A DNA stretch of 64,000 nucleotides from Apodemus sylvaticus (taxonomy: Eukaryota; Chordata; Mammalia; Rodentia; Muridae), in assembly GCF_947179515.1 (NCBI RefSeq), contig NC_067487.1, positions 41,838,514 to 41,902,513 of the forward strand. The letters run 5' to 3'. Shown here piece after piece: positions 33,613 to 45,750 of this stretch (its first letter is position 1; each line of letters starts with the position of its first letter). Below the pieces are notes generated by a model that saw nothing but the letters and a program-made list of their open reading frames with translations, was not told where the DNA came from and did not search any database. Both the position numbers and the translations under genes were made by a program.

Positions 33613-34438
33613 AGTATCTAAGACAGTCTGGCAAGATAAAGGAAAAATTTTTATTGGGCATTTTTTATTAACATTTTTTAAAGATAAAGGAAAATTAAGG
33701 CACAGAAAATCAGGACACTCCATTCAAACACTCAGTGTCTTCAAGTGTACTGACCTCCTATTTCAGAACATGGTTGGTTTTATCTCATAAAGGACCTGAG
33801 AGAAACAAGTGGAGTGAATCAAATGGACTGAGTTTTAGAGATTTCAATCCACTGCCACTTGGCCTCAATGCTGTGAGCCTGTAGTGAGGGACATCATCAT
33901 GACACAAAGGAGTTGCTCCCTCGAGGCATGATGGAAGAAGCTAAGAAAGCAAGAAAGGAACTGGGTCCTTTAAAAATACCTCCTCAAGTTCTCACTAAGT
34001 CCACTATAGGCCTATCTCATAATGACCCATGGGTGCAGCTAGAGCCCCCTGACCTCCCAACTTGTTACCAGATAAGGGATGAGCCTTCTGGGTTAACATT
34101 TTTGTATTCAAAACAGAATACAGAACAGTGCTGTTTCAAGGACAATATCATAAAAATGCTCGTTCCCTCACAAAGGAAAAATGTAAGAAAATAATGAATT
34201 AAATGTTAGTTGATTTTCATTCCCTATTAACATAAGAAGAATTCTGAAATAATATGAAGATATTCATGCAGTTCCATAGAAATATATGTCAGGTGCTTTG
34301 ATCACATAACAATAAACATTTAAGGAGTTGGAAAAACAGGAAGAGACATACTTGTACAATGTTCAACTCAAAGGTACTTAAGCAATAGCTTCTTGAGATG
34401 AACTTCAGAGTTTTGTTCAATATTTTAGATCACTCAGT

Positions 34439-34581
34439 GTATAGATATAGATATAGATAGATATAGATATAGATATAGATAGGTATAGGTATAGGTATAG
34501 GTATAGGTATAGGTATAGGTATAGGTATAGGTATAGATATAGATATAGATATAGATATAGATATAGATATAGATATAGATA
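34439..34581. repeat. (TATAGA)n / (TATAGG)n hexanucleotide array
   Basis: About 143 bp of six-base units: an outer TATAGA type, a central block of TATAGG units (about 34480-34534) and TATAGA again to the end. Confidence 0.97.
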
Positions 34582-35334
34582 TACTGGTTCCAGCAATAGC
34601 ATCTATCTAATTGCACTCCATTTTAATAACTAGATGACTGTCCTTTTGGAAAACATTTATTGGATACATTTTAAGAGCCACTGTGAAACTGTCTACAATC
34701 ATTCCAGAGACACAAATGCAAACACTCACTTGCAAACTGTTACACTGCTTACGTAGCCTTGCTAAGCACATTAAACTTATTTTTCTTCCATCTCTGACTT
34801 TTAAAGACTAAGAAAGATATAATTTATATGATTTGGTATGGCAGAAGCTGTATCCATCTTCTGAATCAGTTTAGTTTCATTAGATTAAGTTTACAATAAA
34901 CCATTAGGCATTAGAGTTCTTGATCTTAATGCAATAGCCTTTAGTGCCAGTGCACTTAAATCTTGTTTCATTTCTTTGTATACATATTTGATAAATAATT
35001 TGGTTGCATTTTTTCTAAACATAACATTTTCTGGCAATCTAGGCTTCACTAATGCTCTTGACTAAATAAATGAATTTTTATTGCATGCTATGGACAAATT
35101 ATATTTAAAAATTGTTAAGACATAACATTTTTAAAATGATGATTCAATATATAACAACCAGATATTCAAGATCACCTGGGTCAAGGGCAATAATTGATCA
35201 CCAAGTTAAAAGTAATTATTATTACTTTGTACTTCTGGTTTTCAGTACAAAATTCTAGGATGGGGCAGGTAGTTAAATACAGATAAATGTTGCCAAATCC
35301 AAATAAAGGGGCAGATTCCAGGATATATGGAATG

Positions 35335-35554
35335 TGAAGAAGAAGAAGGAGGAGGAGGAGGAGGAGGAGGAGGAGGAGGAGGAGAAGGAGGAGGAGGAGG
35401 AGAAAGAGGAGGAGGAGAAGAAAAAGAAGAAGAAGAAGAAGAAGAAGAAGAAGAAGAAGAAGAAGAAGAAGAAGAAGAAGAAGAAGAAGAAGAAGAAGAA
35501 GAAGAAGAAGAAGAAGAAGAAGAAGAAGAAGAAGAAGAAGAAGAAGAAGAAGAA
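35335..35554. repeat. (GGA)n then long pure (GAA)n triplet array
   Basis: A GGA-rich part (35348-35420) leads into an uninterrupted GAA run at 35426-35554, 43 units. Poly-Glu and poly-Lys frames are artefacts. Confidence 0.98.
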
Positions 35555-36591
35555 ACAGCAGCAGCTTTGGAAGGGGTGTTCACTAAACCAATAGAGTGAG
35601 GAGCAGAAACCAGGCTAAGGTGCCAAGAAGCTGGGAAATCAAAAGAACAGAGCAATTGTAAACAGATCCTGAGAGAAAATACAAGTTTCTAGTGTGAAAC
35701 AGCATATGGTTTGCATCCCATGATCTGGCTCAACTCCACTTTCCACAAACGTGTCTGGGAAGGCACAGGAAGATCACAAAAGTCTGAATATAAAAGTCAG
35801 AGTTGACAATGAAGCAACATATTTGAAAAGGGCCCCTTAGCTAAAAAGCTAAGAGAACATGGTTGTAAATTATAATAGCTATTATAAACATGATTTTGCC
35901 AAATTAAAAGTAGATAATTCTCTTTTTTCTCTCTTGATATTTTCCCTAGATCACAAAAAGACTTGTGATCGTCAGGAAACAAGGTAGCTTGCATTACTCT
36001 GTAGAAACTGTATTAACACTCTTCTTCATCCACATAATCCAAAAATTCTTACTATCATGATTACCTCTCCTGGTACACCTATTGGATGCTATAGAAAATG
36101 TGTAAACCTAGTTTAAAAAAAAAAGAGCTGTTTGCTTGAATATTGCTTGTGTAGTGATACAAATGGACTTGTTATGGGAAGATGTGAAATAAAAAATAAT
36201 GAACAACCATAACTACTGTCAGTTTGAAAGCGTTTTTGTTCAGAGTACTACCAAAATAGACAGTGTGGTATAGGAGACCTTGAGATCAACCAACACCTCA
36301 CCAGCCATCAGTCCATGGAGACTGTTCTAAGAAGCATTTGTAGTCTGTCTTTATCTCTATCTGCTTGTTTGTCTTTGTCCTTCTCTGTCTTTCTGTCTCT
36401 CTGTGAGTGTGCATGTGTGTATGATAATGTACACGTGAGTATGATATGTGCATATGCTTGTGTGTGAGATGAGCATGTGTTATATAATATGTGTATGTGC
36501 TTGTGTGTCTGTGTGTGGGGTATTTGTGTGTCTGCATGTTGGGGAGGGGTGCAAGTACCCCCCCATGGGGAATCTTTCCCCATGTTCTTTA

Positions 36592-36735
36592 CCTTATTCA
36601 TAGGGACAAAATCTTTGAACAGTACACTGTCTGTAGATTTGACTAGTTTGGCTAGCTGGTTTGCTGAGGAATCTCCTGCCTCTGCCTTTCCATGGCTAGA
36701 ATTGAAGGCTTGTGCCACGCCTATGTGGCACTTAC
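36592..36735 (-). mobile_element. Possible old rodent SINE fragment, minus strand
   Basis: GACTAGTTTGGCTAGCTGG, GAGGAATCTCCTGCCTCTGCC and GGCTTGTGCCACGCC resemble the antisense body of an old rodent SINE or MIR-like repeat. A similar weak block occurs near 14455-14535. The family is not assigned. Confidence 0.35.
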
Positions 36736-36984
36736 TTGAGTCATGAATATCCAAGCTCTAGTTCTTATACCAGGTAGGTGCTTCAACAGCTCAGCGCCTT
36801 TCTGATCCTGCACGCTTCTTTCTGGCCACTTTTCTAAAATTCTAAACAAATGCACCAATTCCACATTTTTGAAAAAAAAATGTTTGTCATGAGTACCAGA
36901 AGAATCAAAAGCTAAATTTTCTTTTATTTTCCTTTGAAATAAAGGTGAACTAAGCGGGAACTTTTGAAAGGGTGAATAAGAATC

Positions 36985-37232
36985 CAGACTCAAAAGATGA
37001 ATCATGGTATGCACTCACTAATAAGTGGATATTAGCCTAGAAAACTGGAATACCTAAAACATAACCCACACATCAAATGAGGTACAAGAAGAACGGAGGA
37101 GTGGCCCCTTGTTCTGGAAAGATTCAGTGAAGCAGTATAGGGCAAAACCAGAACAGGGAAGTGGGGAGGGTTGGGTGGGAAAACAGGGGAGGGAAGGGGG
37201 CTGATGAAAAATAAAATTAAAAAAAAAAGAAG
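36985..37232 (+). mobile_element. Short 5'-truncated L1 3' end
   Basis: This is the plus-strand last codons of ORF2 and 3' UTR of the same type as the intact L1 (CATGGTATGCACTCACTAAT, then ATGAGGTACAAGAAGAA, then a G-rich tract), ending in an A-rich tail at about 37207-37230. A large part of the polypurine tract is missing. I saw no clear target-site duplication. Confidence 0.85.
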
Positions 37233-37843
37233 GAAAATAATGATAAGTTCAAAGCTTTTTCATGAATTGCATCTTCTCACTGTTTGGTTTTTAACTAGTG
37301 GCTCAGGTTTTAAGCAGTTTTTGATTCTATTTAAGGCTCACTTTATGAAACACACATCTGATATTGTTAATTGTACAAAGTATCTGAGACTCAGGTTGTG
37401 GACCCTCTGTGGAAAATTATTGCTGTTGTTCTGAAGTAAGCACTGCAGTGAAACAGCCCCTAATGGCACATTACTGTTCCCATAGGTCAGTGCCTTCAAC
37501 CCTCATTAGCGAAGTCACCTCTTGCAGTAGATGGTCACCACAGACAGCGTCACTGGGCAATGTGCGGATTGTGAGAGATCTTGAATCACTCAGGTCCAAA
37601 TAAGATATTTTTATAAAAATCCCCTCCTTCAAAGTTTAGAGAACAGTGTAGGAAAGGAGGCAGAAAGATTCGAAGAGCCAAAGTTGATGACGATTGACTC
37701 CATTGACTCCAAGAGAAACAGTGTTTTCTAGGCACAACAGGACTGTAATGAAACTGAGAACTTGAACAAAGAAACTGAGACTTGAACAAGTCAGATAAAA
37801 ATCTAAGCCCAGTGAAGGGGAAGTGAGCACAAAGTCCTAGTCC

Positions 37844-37887
<44 letters not shown>

Positions 37888-38274
37888 GCTTTTTGCAATT
37901 TGTAGCTGTTCGGAGAAGCAAAATCAGTTTTCTCTAATGGAGGGTCACTGAGTATCTCAACCCCTTTCTTGGGCTCAGGGGAAACCAACACAAGTCAGAC
38001 CCAGATTTCTGCATGTGCATTTTTGTTCATGGTTAGGTGAGTGTTGTCCTTTGCTTTGTTTTGTTGATTTTTTTTGTGTGTGTGATGTGGGAGGCTGTTG
38101 TTGATTTGAAAGAAAGACAATGAACTTGAAATTGGGTTCATGGGGAGGTGGGAAGAATAGAGGAGGATTTAGGGGATGAGAAAGAATATGCCCAAAATAT
38201 ATTGTATGAAACATTTTAAGTCATTTTTAAACACTAGGTTATAAAAGCGATTTATTTTTTCCTCTGATATTTAC
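37233..38274. other. Unassigned sequence
   Basis: Only the CA run at 37846-37887 stands out. Confidence 0.6.
37846..37887. repeat. (CA)n microsatellite
   Basis: Uninterrupted CA run of about 41 bp. Confidence 0.97.
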
Positions 38275-38277
38275 TTT

Positions 38278-38369
<92 letters not shown>

Positions 38370-38378
38370 TTTTTCTTT
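38275..38378. repeat. (TTTC)n, expanded tail of minus-strand B1
   Basis: About 25 TTTC units directly adjoining the B1 at 38388-38522. Confidence 0.97.
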
Positions 38379-38387
38379 TGGTTTTTT

Positions 38388-38522
38388 CAAGACAGGGTTT
38401 CTCTGTATAGCCCTGGCTGTCCTGGAACTCACTCTGTAGACCAGGCTGGCCTCGAACTCAGAAATCTGCCTGCCTCTGTCTCCCAAGTGCTGGGATTACA
38501 GGTGTGCGCCACCACGCCCAGC
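38388..38522 (-). mobile_element. B1 SINE, minus strand, with (TTTC)n tail
   Basis: Nearly complete antisense B1 runs from AAGACAGGGTTTCTCTGTAT to CGCCACCACGCCCAGC. Its A-tail has become (TTTC)n at 38275-38378. A candidate 8-bp target-site duplication, TTACTTTT, lies at 38271-38278 and 38524-38531. It is close to young mouse-type B1, with few substitutions. Derived from 7SL RNA and transcribed by RNA polymerase III. Confidence 0.93.
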
Positions 38523-38615
38523 ATTACTTTTATGTCTTTGTGTTGCTCATTTAAAGTCTACAACACAAAACTCTAATATACATATTAAAATCCCATACTT
38601 TAAAATTTTATCATG

Positions 38616-38734
38616 TACCTGGATGGTGATGGTGCACACCTTTAATCCCAGCACTCAAGAGGCAAAAGAAGGTGGAGCTCTGAATTCAAGGCCAGTCAGG
38701 TCTACAGAGTGAGTTCCAGGACAGCCAGGTCAAT
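38616..38734 (+). mobile_element. B1 SINE, plus strand, with (GAAA)n tail
   Basis: B1 blocks GGTGCACACCTTTAATCCCA, GCCAGTCAGGTCTACAGAG and GTTCCAGGACAGCCAGG are clear. The last part of the consensus is replaced by a (GAAA)n/(GGAA)n tail. It lies head-to-head with the B1 at 38388-38522. Confidence 0.9.
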
Positions 38735-38736
38735 GA

Positions 38737-38819
<83 letters not shown>

Positions 38820-38882
38820 GAAGGAAGGAAGGAAGGAAGGAAGGAAGGAAGGAAGGAAGGAAGGAAGAGAAAGAAAGAAGGA

Positions 38883-38914
<32 letters not shown>

Positions 38915-38946
38915 AAAGAGGGAAGGAGAGAGGGAGGGAGGGAGGA
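38735..38946. repeat. (GAAA)n/(GGAA)n/(GGGA)n, expanded tail of plus-strand B1
   Basis: GAAA (38735-38817), GGAA (38818-38867), GAAA again (to about 38915) and GGGA-type purines. Confidence 0.97.
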
Positions 38947-39067
38947 AGTCATGTCTATTAATGCTACATTTATTTTCTGTTTAGTTGTAACAAGAAATAT
39001 ACTCTAGTGTCTCAGCAAATTTCAAGGTTTATGCTGTACTATGGCTAACTAAAGTCCTCATGTCTTT

Positions 39068-39252
39068 TTTAGAAAAGATTTGTTTATTTTATGTATAGGT
39101 GTATTCTGTAGCTGTCTTCAGACACATCAGAAGAGGGCATTGGATAATTTTACAGATGGTTGTAAGGCACCATGTGGTTGCCAGGAATTGAACTCGGGAT
39201 GTCTGGAAGATCAGTCAGAGCTCTTAACCTCTGAGCCATCTCTTCAACCCCT
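39068..39252 (-). mobile_element. B3 SINE, minus strand
   Basis: Antisense blocks GTAGCTGTCTTCAGACAC, CACCATGTGGTTGCCAGGA and CTCTTAACCTCTGAGCCATC are classical B3/B2 signatures, with the head at the right end (CAACCCC). Confidence 0.88.
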
Positions 39253-39714
39253 AGTCGTCATGATTTACATTAAGAATTTAGACTTTCTCATTCTATATCT
39301 AAGTCTGCGCCCTTGGGTCTATATTGTGTTTCCTCTATTCCTATAACATCTGTTTTAATTGATAGTATTCAACTTTGTTTTATAAGAGACTACATTGTTC
39401 ATATCAGTGAATCCATACCATTTAAAGGATGTTAATATAGAAATGTCAAACATTGCTCCATAGCAGCTGTCTCAATGAGTGAAATATTAACCTTAATAAC
39501 TGAAACAATGTTTATCTTGATGTCCATGCTTCAGTGTGGTTCCTACAACACCAGGCCATCTAAATCGCTCTCTTCTTCTTCATAGTTCATGACTATCCCT
39601 TGGAAAAGGTTTTGTGAATCTTGCAGAGCATTTTCTCCATATTACCTACCTCGTCCCCAAGCTTAAGGTTCTAAATTTGTGTTGGCTTGTTCTGCTGTTC
39701 TTCACCAGTTACTG

Positions 39715-39753
39715 TACTACATGTATGTACTACATGTATGTACTACATGTATG
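39715..39753. repeat. 13-bp unit in three perfect tandem copies
   Basis: TACTACATGTATG occurs three times head to tail. Confidence 0.97.
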
Positions 39754-40514
39754 CCCTAACATACATCTACTCAATTATCTCACTGACATTATCCTACGGT
39801 TCCTTCACAGTTCACATTTCAGCTGAATTCTCTTAACAGGTCTTTGGTTCATCTATCATCTACCTCTGTACTCTATCAACCTTCCTGTCGTAACCTACCC
39901 CATGGCTACACAAGCTCATACATTCATTTTTTTCTCTCTCTCCAGTCAGATTACATGACTGTTGAGAGGTTTCTGAATTTTTGGCAGTTATAGAAGTTCT
40001 ATGTAGGCAGACCTACAAAACCAAACTCAAGTATAGTAACCTTTTCTGGTTTTAATTTCACTTGATTTCCACATGAAGGAATTTGATGTCAGTGTAAACT
40101 CAGGCATGACAGGAATGGCAGCACTGAATCATAGCTGCACACTTGGGGGACAGATGAGAATAAAGACGGATGTAATTTTAAGAGTTACAAAGCATTTGTT
40201 AGAAGACAAGCAAGATGACAAGGACCACTGAGAAAAGTCAAAAGGGCAGTTTCCAGGGGCTCCTATTACTTTAGGTATTCAAAGCTAATTGATTTTGAGA
40301 ATGTTCAAGAAACTTGGTTTTTAAGCAACTGAAATTTTATTGTTGTATATTCTTTAAAAATGTACATTTTCTCTTTGCATATCGATAGGGATTTTGATGG
40401 AGGTCGCTCTCTGGCTCTGATTCCCACCTTCACATCTGAAGAAGTTAAGGTTGAAAAGAATATTATTTAAACAGCTAACCAACCAAACTCTCTACAGACA
40501 TTCATTCTTTTTGT

Positions 40515-40568
40515 AGTTTTATTATTATTATTATTATTAATTATTTATTGTTGTTGTCGTTGTTGTTA
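40515..40568. repeat. (ATT)n and (GTT)n triplets
   Basis: TTATTATTATTATTATT followed by a GTTGTTGTCGTTGTTGTT run. Confidence 0.85.
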
Positions 40569-41483
40569 CTCTATAGTGCATGTGCCTTAAATAAAGAGTG
40601 GGTGTGAAAAGCAAATGAGGCCATGCTTCCTGTCTCTTCAGCCCATCTTAAAATAGACCCTCTAGGCTGAAGTTCACTCTGGATTTCAGAATCTGTGCAT
40701 GGTTAATTTACTGTTCTGTCTTGATGCTGAACTGATGTTTTTGTTTGTTTAATGTGAGTGGTCTATCTAATCCCATTAAGTAGAAACAAAGTTTACAAAT
40801 GTAAAGCCATTTTACTTTGATTTAGTAGTTTTGCAAGACCGGGCTTTACAAATCAACTCCTTAACATTGACAGCAGGAGTAGTTTCAAAAGGTGTTTTCC
40901 TCCCACCTTCAAGAAGAAGGGATCAAGACCTTTCTGGGGATTCCTTTTTTTTCTCCTCTAAAGATAAACACTGGCCTCGAGGGAGCTGGAGAGGATCAGG
41001 GTCTTGGCAAAGCTCTTTTGTCCAAAAGGAAATGTTGAGCCTAAAAGGCTGAGTTCCTGCAAGGGGAAAACAACCTCTGGGATTGTTCTTGGCTTTTTTT
41101 CTTTGTTAAAGAAATTCCCCTTGGCTGGGTACAGCTGTGAGGTGCTGAAGGTGAGACTCTGGACCCAGTGTCAGAAGACCCCATGACCACTTTGTACCTC
41201 ACTGCTCACTCAAATAATTGTAATCACAGTTGTTACTAATATCTATAAAGTCATAGCAATTTCTTGTTCTTATCTTTCGTCTCCAGAATTTGTAACACAA
41301 ACTTTGAAAAATAATTTAGTTATTTTTATATGAAAATGCCTACGTATTTTCTTTTGAAAAATATTTTTTAAATGTTTTTGGAGAATTGTATACACAACTA
41401 TGGTATTCACATTATTTCTAGCCTTTGCTCTCTTCCCAGCTCCTCCTGTGTTCATCTCAATTCATTACCTCGTCTTGTTGTGC

Positions 41484-41502
41484 TGTGTGTGTGTGTGTGT
41501 GC
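41484..41502. repeat. Short (GT)n
   Basis: About nine GT units. Confidence 0.9.
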
Positions 41503-43144
41503 TTGTGTGCACACTCTCGTGTGTGTTTTGGATAGTCTATTTAATGTTATACATATCTATGTGTTTAAGGATGGCCACTTGGAATTCAATAATCTATTAA
41601 GGGAGCTTGTCTCTAAAGAAGAATGAGTGCCCTTCTCTCAGCAGGCATTTTTATCTATGGGTTAGGTAGGCCTCTATAAGATTATCCCATTTACAATAAC
41701 ATGACAAGTAGTGTTGTCTTTATACAGGTCTTATTTAGGTTACCGTGATTTTTAGAATTTTCTGGACTGCAACCAGCCTAGCAGAAATGAAAACATTCTA
41801 CAGAGGCATTTATGTCTCTCAATCTGCCTACCCAAACTGTTGAAACTATGAACTCTAACGAACAGGAATTCCCCTAGAAATCTGATGCTGGGAGAAGAAC
41901 GCCTACAGCCATCCAAAAGAGAAGCATGTCTTCTGTGAGAAAATTTCACACAATTCTAACAATGTGTCAGCCCACTGTAGAGGATGGGACCTTAGCCCAG
42001 ACAGTGATGGATCAGGAACGGGAAAGACCCTCGTGTTGACCTGGATTGTGCTTCTTCATGGCCCTCACAATGTGACCACATTGAATAAATCTGCCTTTCC
42101 TGCTTTCTACTTTAAATGTAACTCACTAAAATGGCTTATTGAGGATGGATGTCTAAACCTGACATGGACCACAGGTGGTCCCCTCCCAAAGTTTGCTAAC
42201 AAGTGTAACTCCTGTGTAATATATAGAAGCCAGTATCTCACAGCAGATTTGCTGTTCCAGTGACTCTTAAAATCTATCTGTCCACACTGATGGTGAACCC
42301 TGAGCACTAAGTGTACAGGTTGCTTTGCACATGGATCGGTCGGCCTAGGTACCATATTGCCCATAATTCTCTGGATTTTGACTAATTATTGACTTCTGTA
42401 ATAACCAGGTCATTATCTGTTTCAAAGCAAAGCCCCTTTCCTCAGGAATGAGCACTATGTTTATCTGTGGATATAAGGCTAAGTTTTTGAAATGGAATTA
42501 GAAATTATATGAGCTTGGGACAGTGACAGTAGTAAGTTCTCCTCCAAGGTCTATGACAACATAAGTGGCAGGCATTTGGCTAGATTCACAGTAACCTCCA
42601 TGACTTCTTTCATATTGGCCAGACTTTAAGTCCAATTAGACAGTGATGACTTACCCACAAATCGTGCCACTATTGCAGGAGTGGGGATATCTTGGTGACC
42701 TGGTCGTTGTTGTGGTCTGCACACTTTATAGCTATAAAGTATTGCATGCTTTTATCCTCAGGCTGCTAACCAGTCACTTTTGGAGTTGTTACGAGAACCA
42801 GTCCTCAGGAAGGGGAATTCCATGTTAGTTCCAACTCCTTCTCTTTAAGACCTGTATCAAAAGTGTACGGTGTTTTTTAGCAATAGGATCTTAACCTGCA
42901 ATTTCTAGGGTGTAGCCAAGGACAATAGTAATTGCATTTATTGTTTTGGGGGATTCATTGACTCCCCTAAGCAACAATTCATAGGGTGTATTTTCCATGC
43001 CTGGCATTAGGGTTGTATTAAATCATGTATGACTTATTATATTTTTTCTTATCCTGTTGTGCAAATTACATGGAAAAATAGCTGTGAAACCATCTGAAGT
43101 GGAAGTCAATGTACTATTTGATTAATTGGCATTCTTGAAAATGA

Positions 43145-43186
43145 TTGTGTATGTCTGTGTGTCTGTGTGTGTGTGTGTGTGTGTGT
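43145..43186. repeat. (GT)n microsatellite
   Basis: GT run with CTGT interruptions at its left. Confidence 0.93.
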
Positions 43187-43569
43187 AAATATTAGTTGTC
43201 AAATTTGACTTGATATTTTTAGCCTTTAAGTACATATGATATGAGGATATATGCAGCTATATGTTTATGTATTTTTCCTGTAATAAATAAAATTTATTTA
43301 TTTTATGTAGTTTTATAAAATACTTTTCACTTTGAACATTTTAAGGTATAATAAAAGATGTTCCAAAAACAGCATTTTCCTGAATGAATTTCATTCAAAA
43401 CTATTATTTATTATTTATTTTGTTCATTCTCTGGTTTGAAAAATTAAATTCTTGTGGACTTTTCTATATTTCAGTTAAAACAGGTCCTAGGAGCCCACAT
43501 GCTGCTTAGAGTCTCTAAGTTTCCTTTTAATGACTTTCAAAACTTTGTTTATTTTTATTATTACACCTA

Positions 43570-43765
43570 ACATTGGTGTGCATGTTTATGTACACACACA
43601 TGTGTATGATATGTATGTGTGGGCATTTGTGTGCACATAAAGGTCAGGGAACAACTATATGAAGTCCATTTTCTCCTCCCACCTTTTATATGAGTTTGAA
43701 TTCAGGTATTAATTAGACTTAGCAGCAAGCAGCTTTACCTGCAGAGCCATCTGACTGGCCCCAAG
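43570..43765 (-). mobile_element. B4-type SINE, minus strand
   Basis: A TG-rich left end is followed by AAAGGTCAGGGAACAAC, TTGAATTCAGGTATTA and GCAGAGCCATCTGACTGGCCCC. This matches the antisense consensus of rodent tRNA-derived SINEs of the B4/B2 group. Confidence 0.6.
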
Positions 43766-44229
43766 GATCCTTTGAGCACTCACACTTTGACTGTGGCCAA
43801 TAGGAAAAGAGAGAGTACAGTCTCCAAAGTCTGACCAGAATGCTGCTATTTTCTATAAATAAGATCTAAAACAGTTACAAAGAAAACAAAATCCAAGCTG
43901 AAAATTACATTTTAATATCATTGTTGATGAAATGTTCTGACCAAAGATGTTTAGAGGCAGAAAGGTGAAGACAGATTCTTTCAGCAAAATTTGTCACAGA
44001 TGTCCATGGTGCATCTAGCAGAGATTCGGGTATCATAGTTACATCTGCAAAAGGAAAAGTATGCTTTTCTTTGGAAAGTCATATTATTTTTGTAACATTT
44101 TAAAGATATGTGCACATGCAGAAATTAGTCAGAAACTTCACTTTTCCCTGCACATTTGCCATGGATAATAAATTTGCAATATTCATGTTTGTGTCATAAT
44201 CTATGGGCTTTTTTGTTCACCTCAAGGTA

Positions 44230-44390
44230 CGGAGGAGAAAAATGAAGAGGAAGAAGAGGAAAAGGAAGAAGAGGAAGAAGAAGAGAAAGAGAAGGAAGAA
44301 GAAGGAGAAGAAGAAGGAGGAGGAGGAGGAGGAGGAGGAGAAGGAGAAGAAGAAGAAGAAGAAGAAGAAGAAGAAGAAGAAGAAGAAGAA

Positions 44391-44421
<31 letters not shown>

Positions 44422-44423
44422 GA
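44230..44423. repeat. (GAA)n/(GGA)n polypurine array
   Basis: About 190 bp of GAA and GGA triplets on the plus strand. The pure GAA part (about 44350-44410) is shorter than at 35426-35554. Confidence 0.97.
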
Positions 44424-45691
44424 TTCAATCTGTATCATCAATCTAAGTCAGCATGAGACTTGAGCTATTTGCTGTTCAAATTTAGAAACAAACTTGCCAC
44501 CATCATACACATTGCTTATAGATCCATTAGAATACAGTTGCCTTCCTTTAGAGACAACCTTACTTCATTTGAGTCAACAAAACAGACCGAGAGTTTAGAA
44601 TCTCTTAGTTAATGGGGCCAAATACTTCTCGATGTTTCTCTGGAACATTCAGGGTCCCTGAGCACACTGCTGAGTGGCAAGTGTCCAGCAGCCCCCTCAG
44701 AGATTTTGTCCCAACGCCCAGCTTGTGCTGAGGTCCAGAGAGAAGCTATGCAGATCTAGAGCCAGCAACCACACTGGCCAATAGATCTCCCCACATCTCC
44801 AGGATGAGAAAAGACAAGTGAAGGGGGGACTGCTCCTAGTGGAGTTCTCACTCTCCTTCCTGAACATGTTCTGGTACATGCATCATCGCTGACCTTAACT
44901 CTCCTCTTGGGAAAGAGATCAGCGGAGTAGGAGTTTACAGTAGTTGCTGTTTAGAACTGTGGATCATAAAATTCAAGAATAATGTGTCCTTTGGATAAAA
45001 AGCAGTATCGATAATATTAAACTCAAGAAAACTATTAAGTTTGTGCTTGTTACTTACAAGTGTGTTTTAAGGATTATGTAGATCAAATACTTCAAGATTC
45101 CTCTTAAAGAGAGAAATGTATTATCACAGACCACAAGTTAAGAGCCCCAAGGCATTCTCTATCTTAGGAAAATATCCTCAAGGAACAAATTACCAAACTA
45201 AAATGTATTTGTTGGTTTTCAAGTAAGGAAACCAATGTTTTAAAAGACTAAGCTAAAAAGAAAGACTGAAAAGTCCCACGGATTAAGCAGATACTCAGAA
45301 ACAGGGGTCTACTGTGAAAATTTGTGTACATGATTTGACAATATGCTCACAAATGTGGAATTTATTTAGCCAACTTCCAAAAGAAGTTATAAATTGCCTA
45401 AAGTTTCCTAATTTAAAATTGGTGCACGTCACAAGAATTGCAAGTGAACGTTGCTCAACACACTTCTTCTGGCAACACAGTAATGTACATAATTTATAAC
45501 AACTTTTTTATGTAGTAATTACGACATTTTGAAGTACCATGATTTTCATAGAGATAAGAAAGAACAAATAGCTAGATTGTTCATTTAAAGGAAATGACCA
45601 TTCAACCACAGCCGAGTCATACTGGGAAGAAAAATTGTCTGGCCTTGACCCAGATGTTTGTCTATGTTCATGTGTGTGAGCATGTGCATGC

Positions 45692-45750
45692 ATGTGTGTG
45701 TGTGTGTGTGTGTGGGTGTGTGTGTGTGTGTGTGTGTATGTGTGTGTGTA
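45692..45750. repeat. (TG)n microsatellite
   Basis: TG run with one GGG and one TATG interruption. Confidence 0.96.

Larger units (their letters stand above)
33613..36984. other. Unassigned sequence with two large arrays
   Basis: Between the arrays at 34439-34581 and 35335-35554 and the weak SINE-like piece at 36592-36735 no feature was identified. 36390-36540 is TG-rich. Confidence 0.55.
39253..43569. other. Unassigned unique-looking sequence
   Basis: More than 4 kb with only small tandem repeats. The segment near 41930-42100 has LTR-like features (GTTGACCTGGATTG, AATAAATCTGCC) but I cannot place it in a family. No coding frame looks real. Confidence 0.5.

Noticed and set aside
35242..35655. 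137-codon poly-Ser/Pro frame and poly-Glu/poly-Lys frames
   Set aside because: They are translations of the GAA/GGA array in its six frames.
36308..36754. 148-codon minus-strand frame
   Set aside because: Begins in a weak SINE-like fragment and runs through TG-rich sequence; no conserved domain or exon signal is visible.
42000..42100. Possible MaLR or other LTR near AATAAATCTGCC
   Set aside because: Only one weak signal-like motif; no LTR ends or flanking duplications found.
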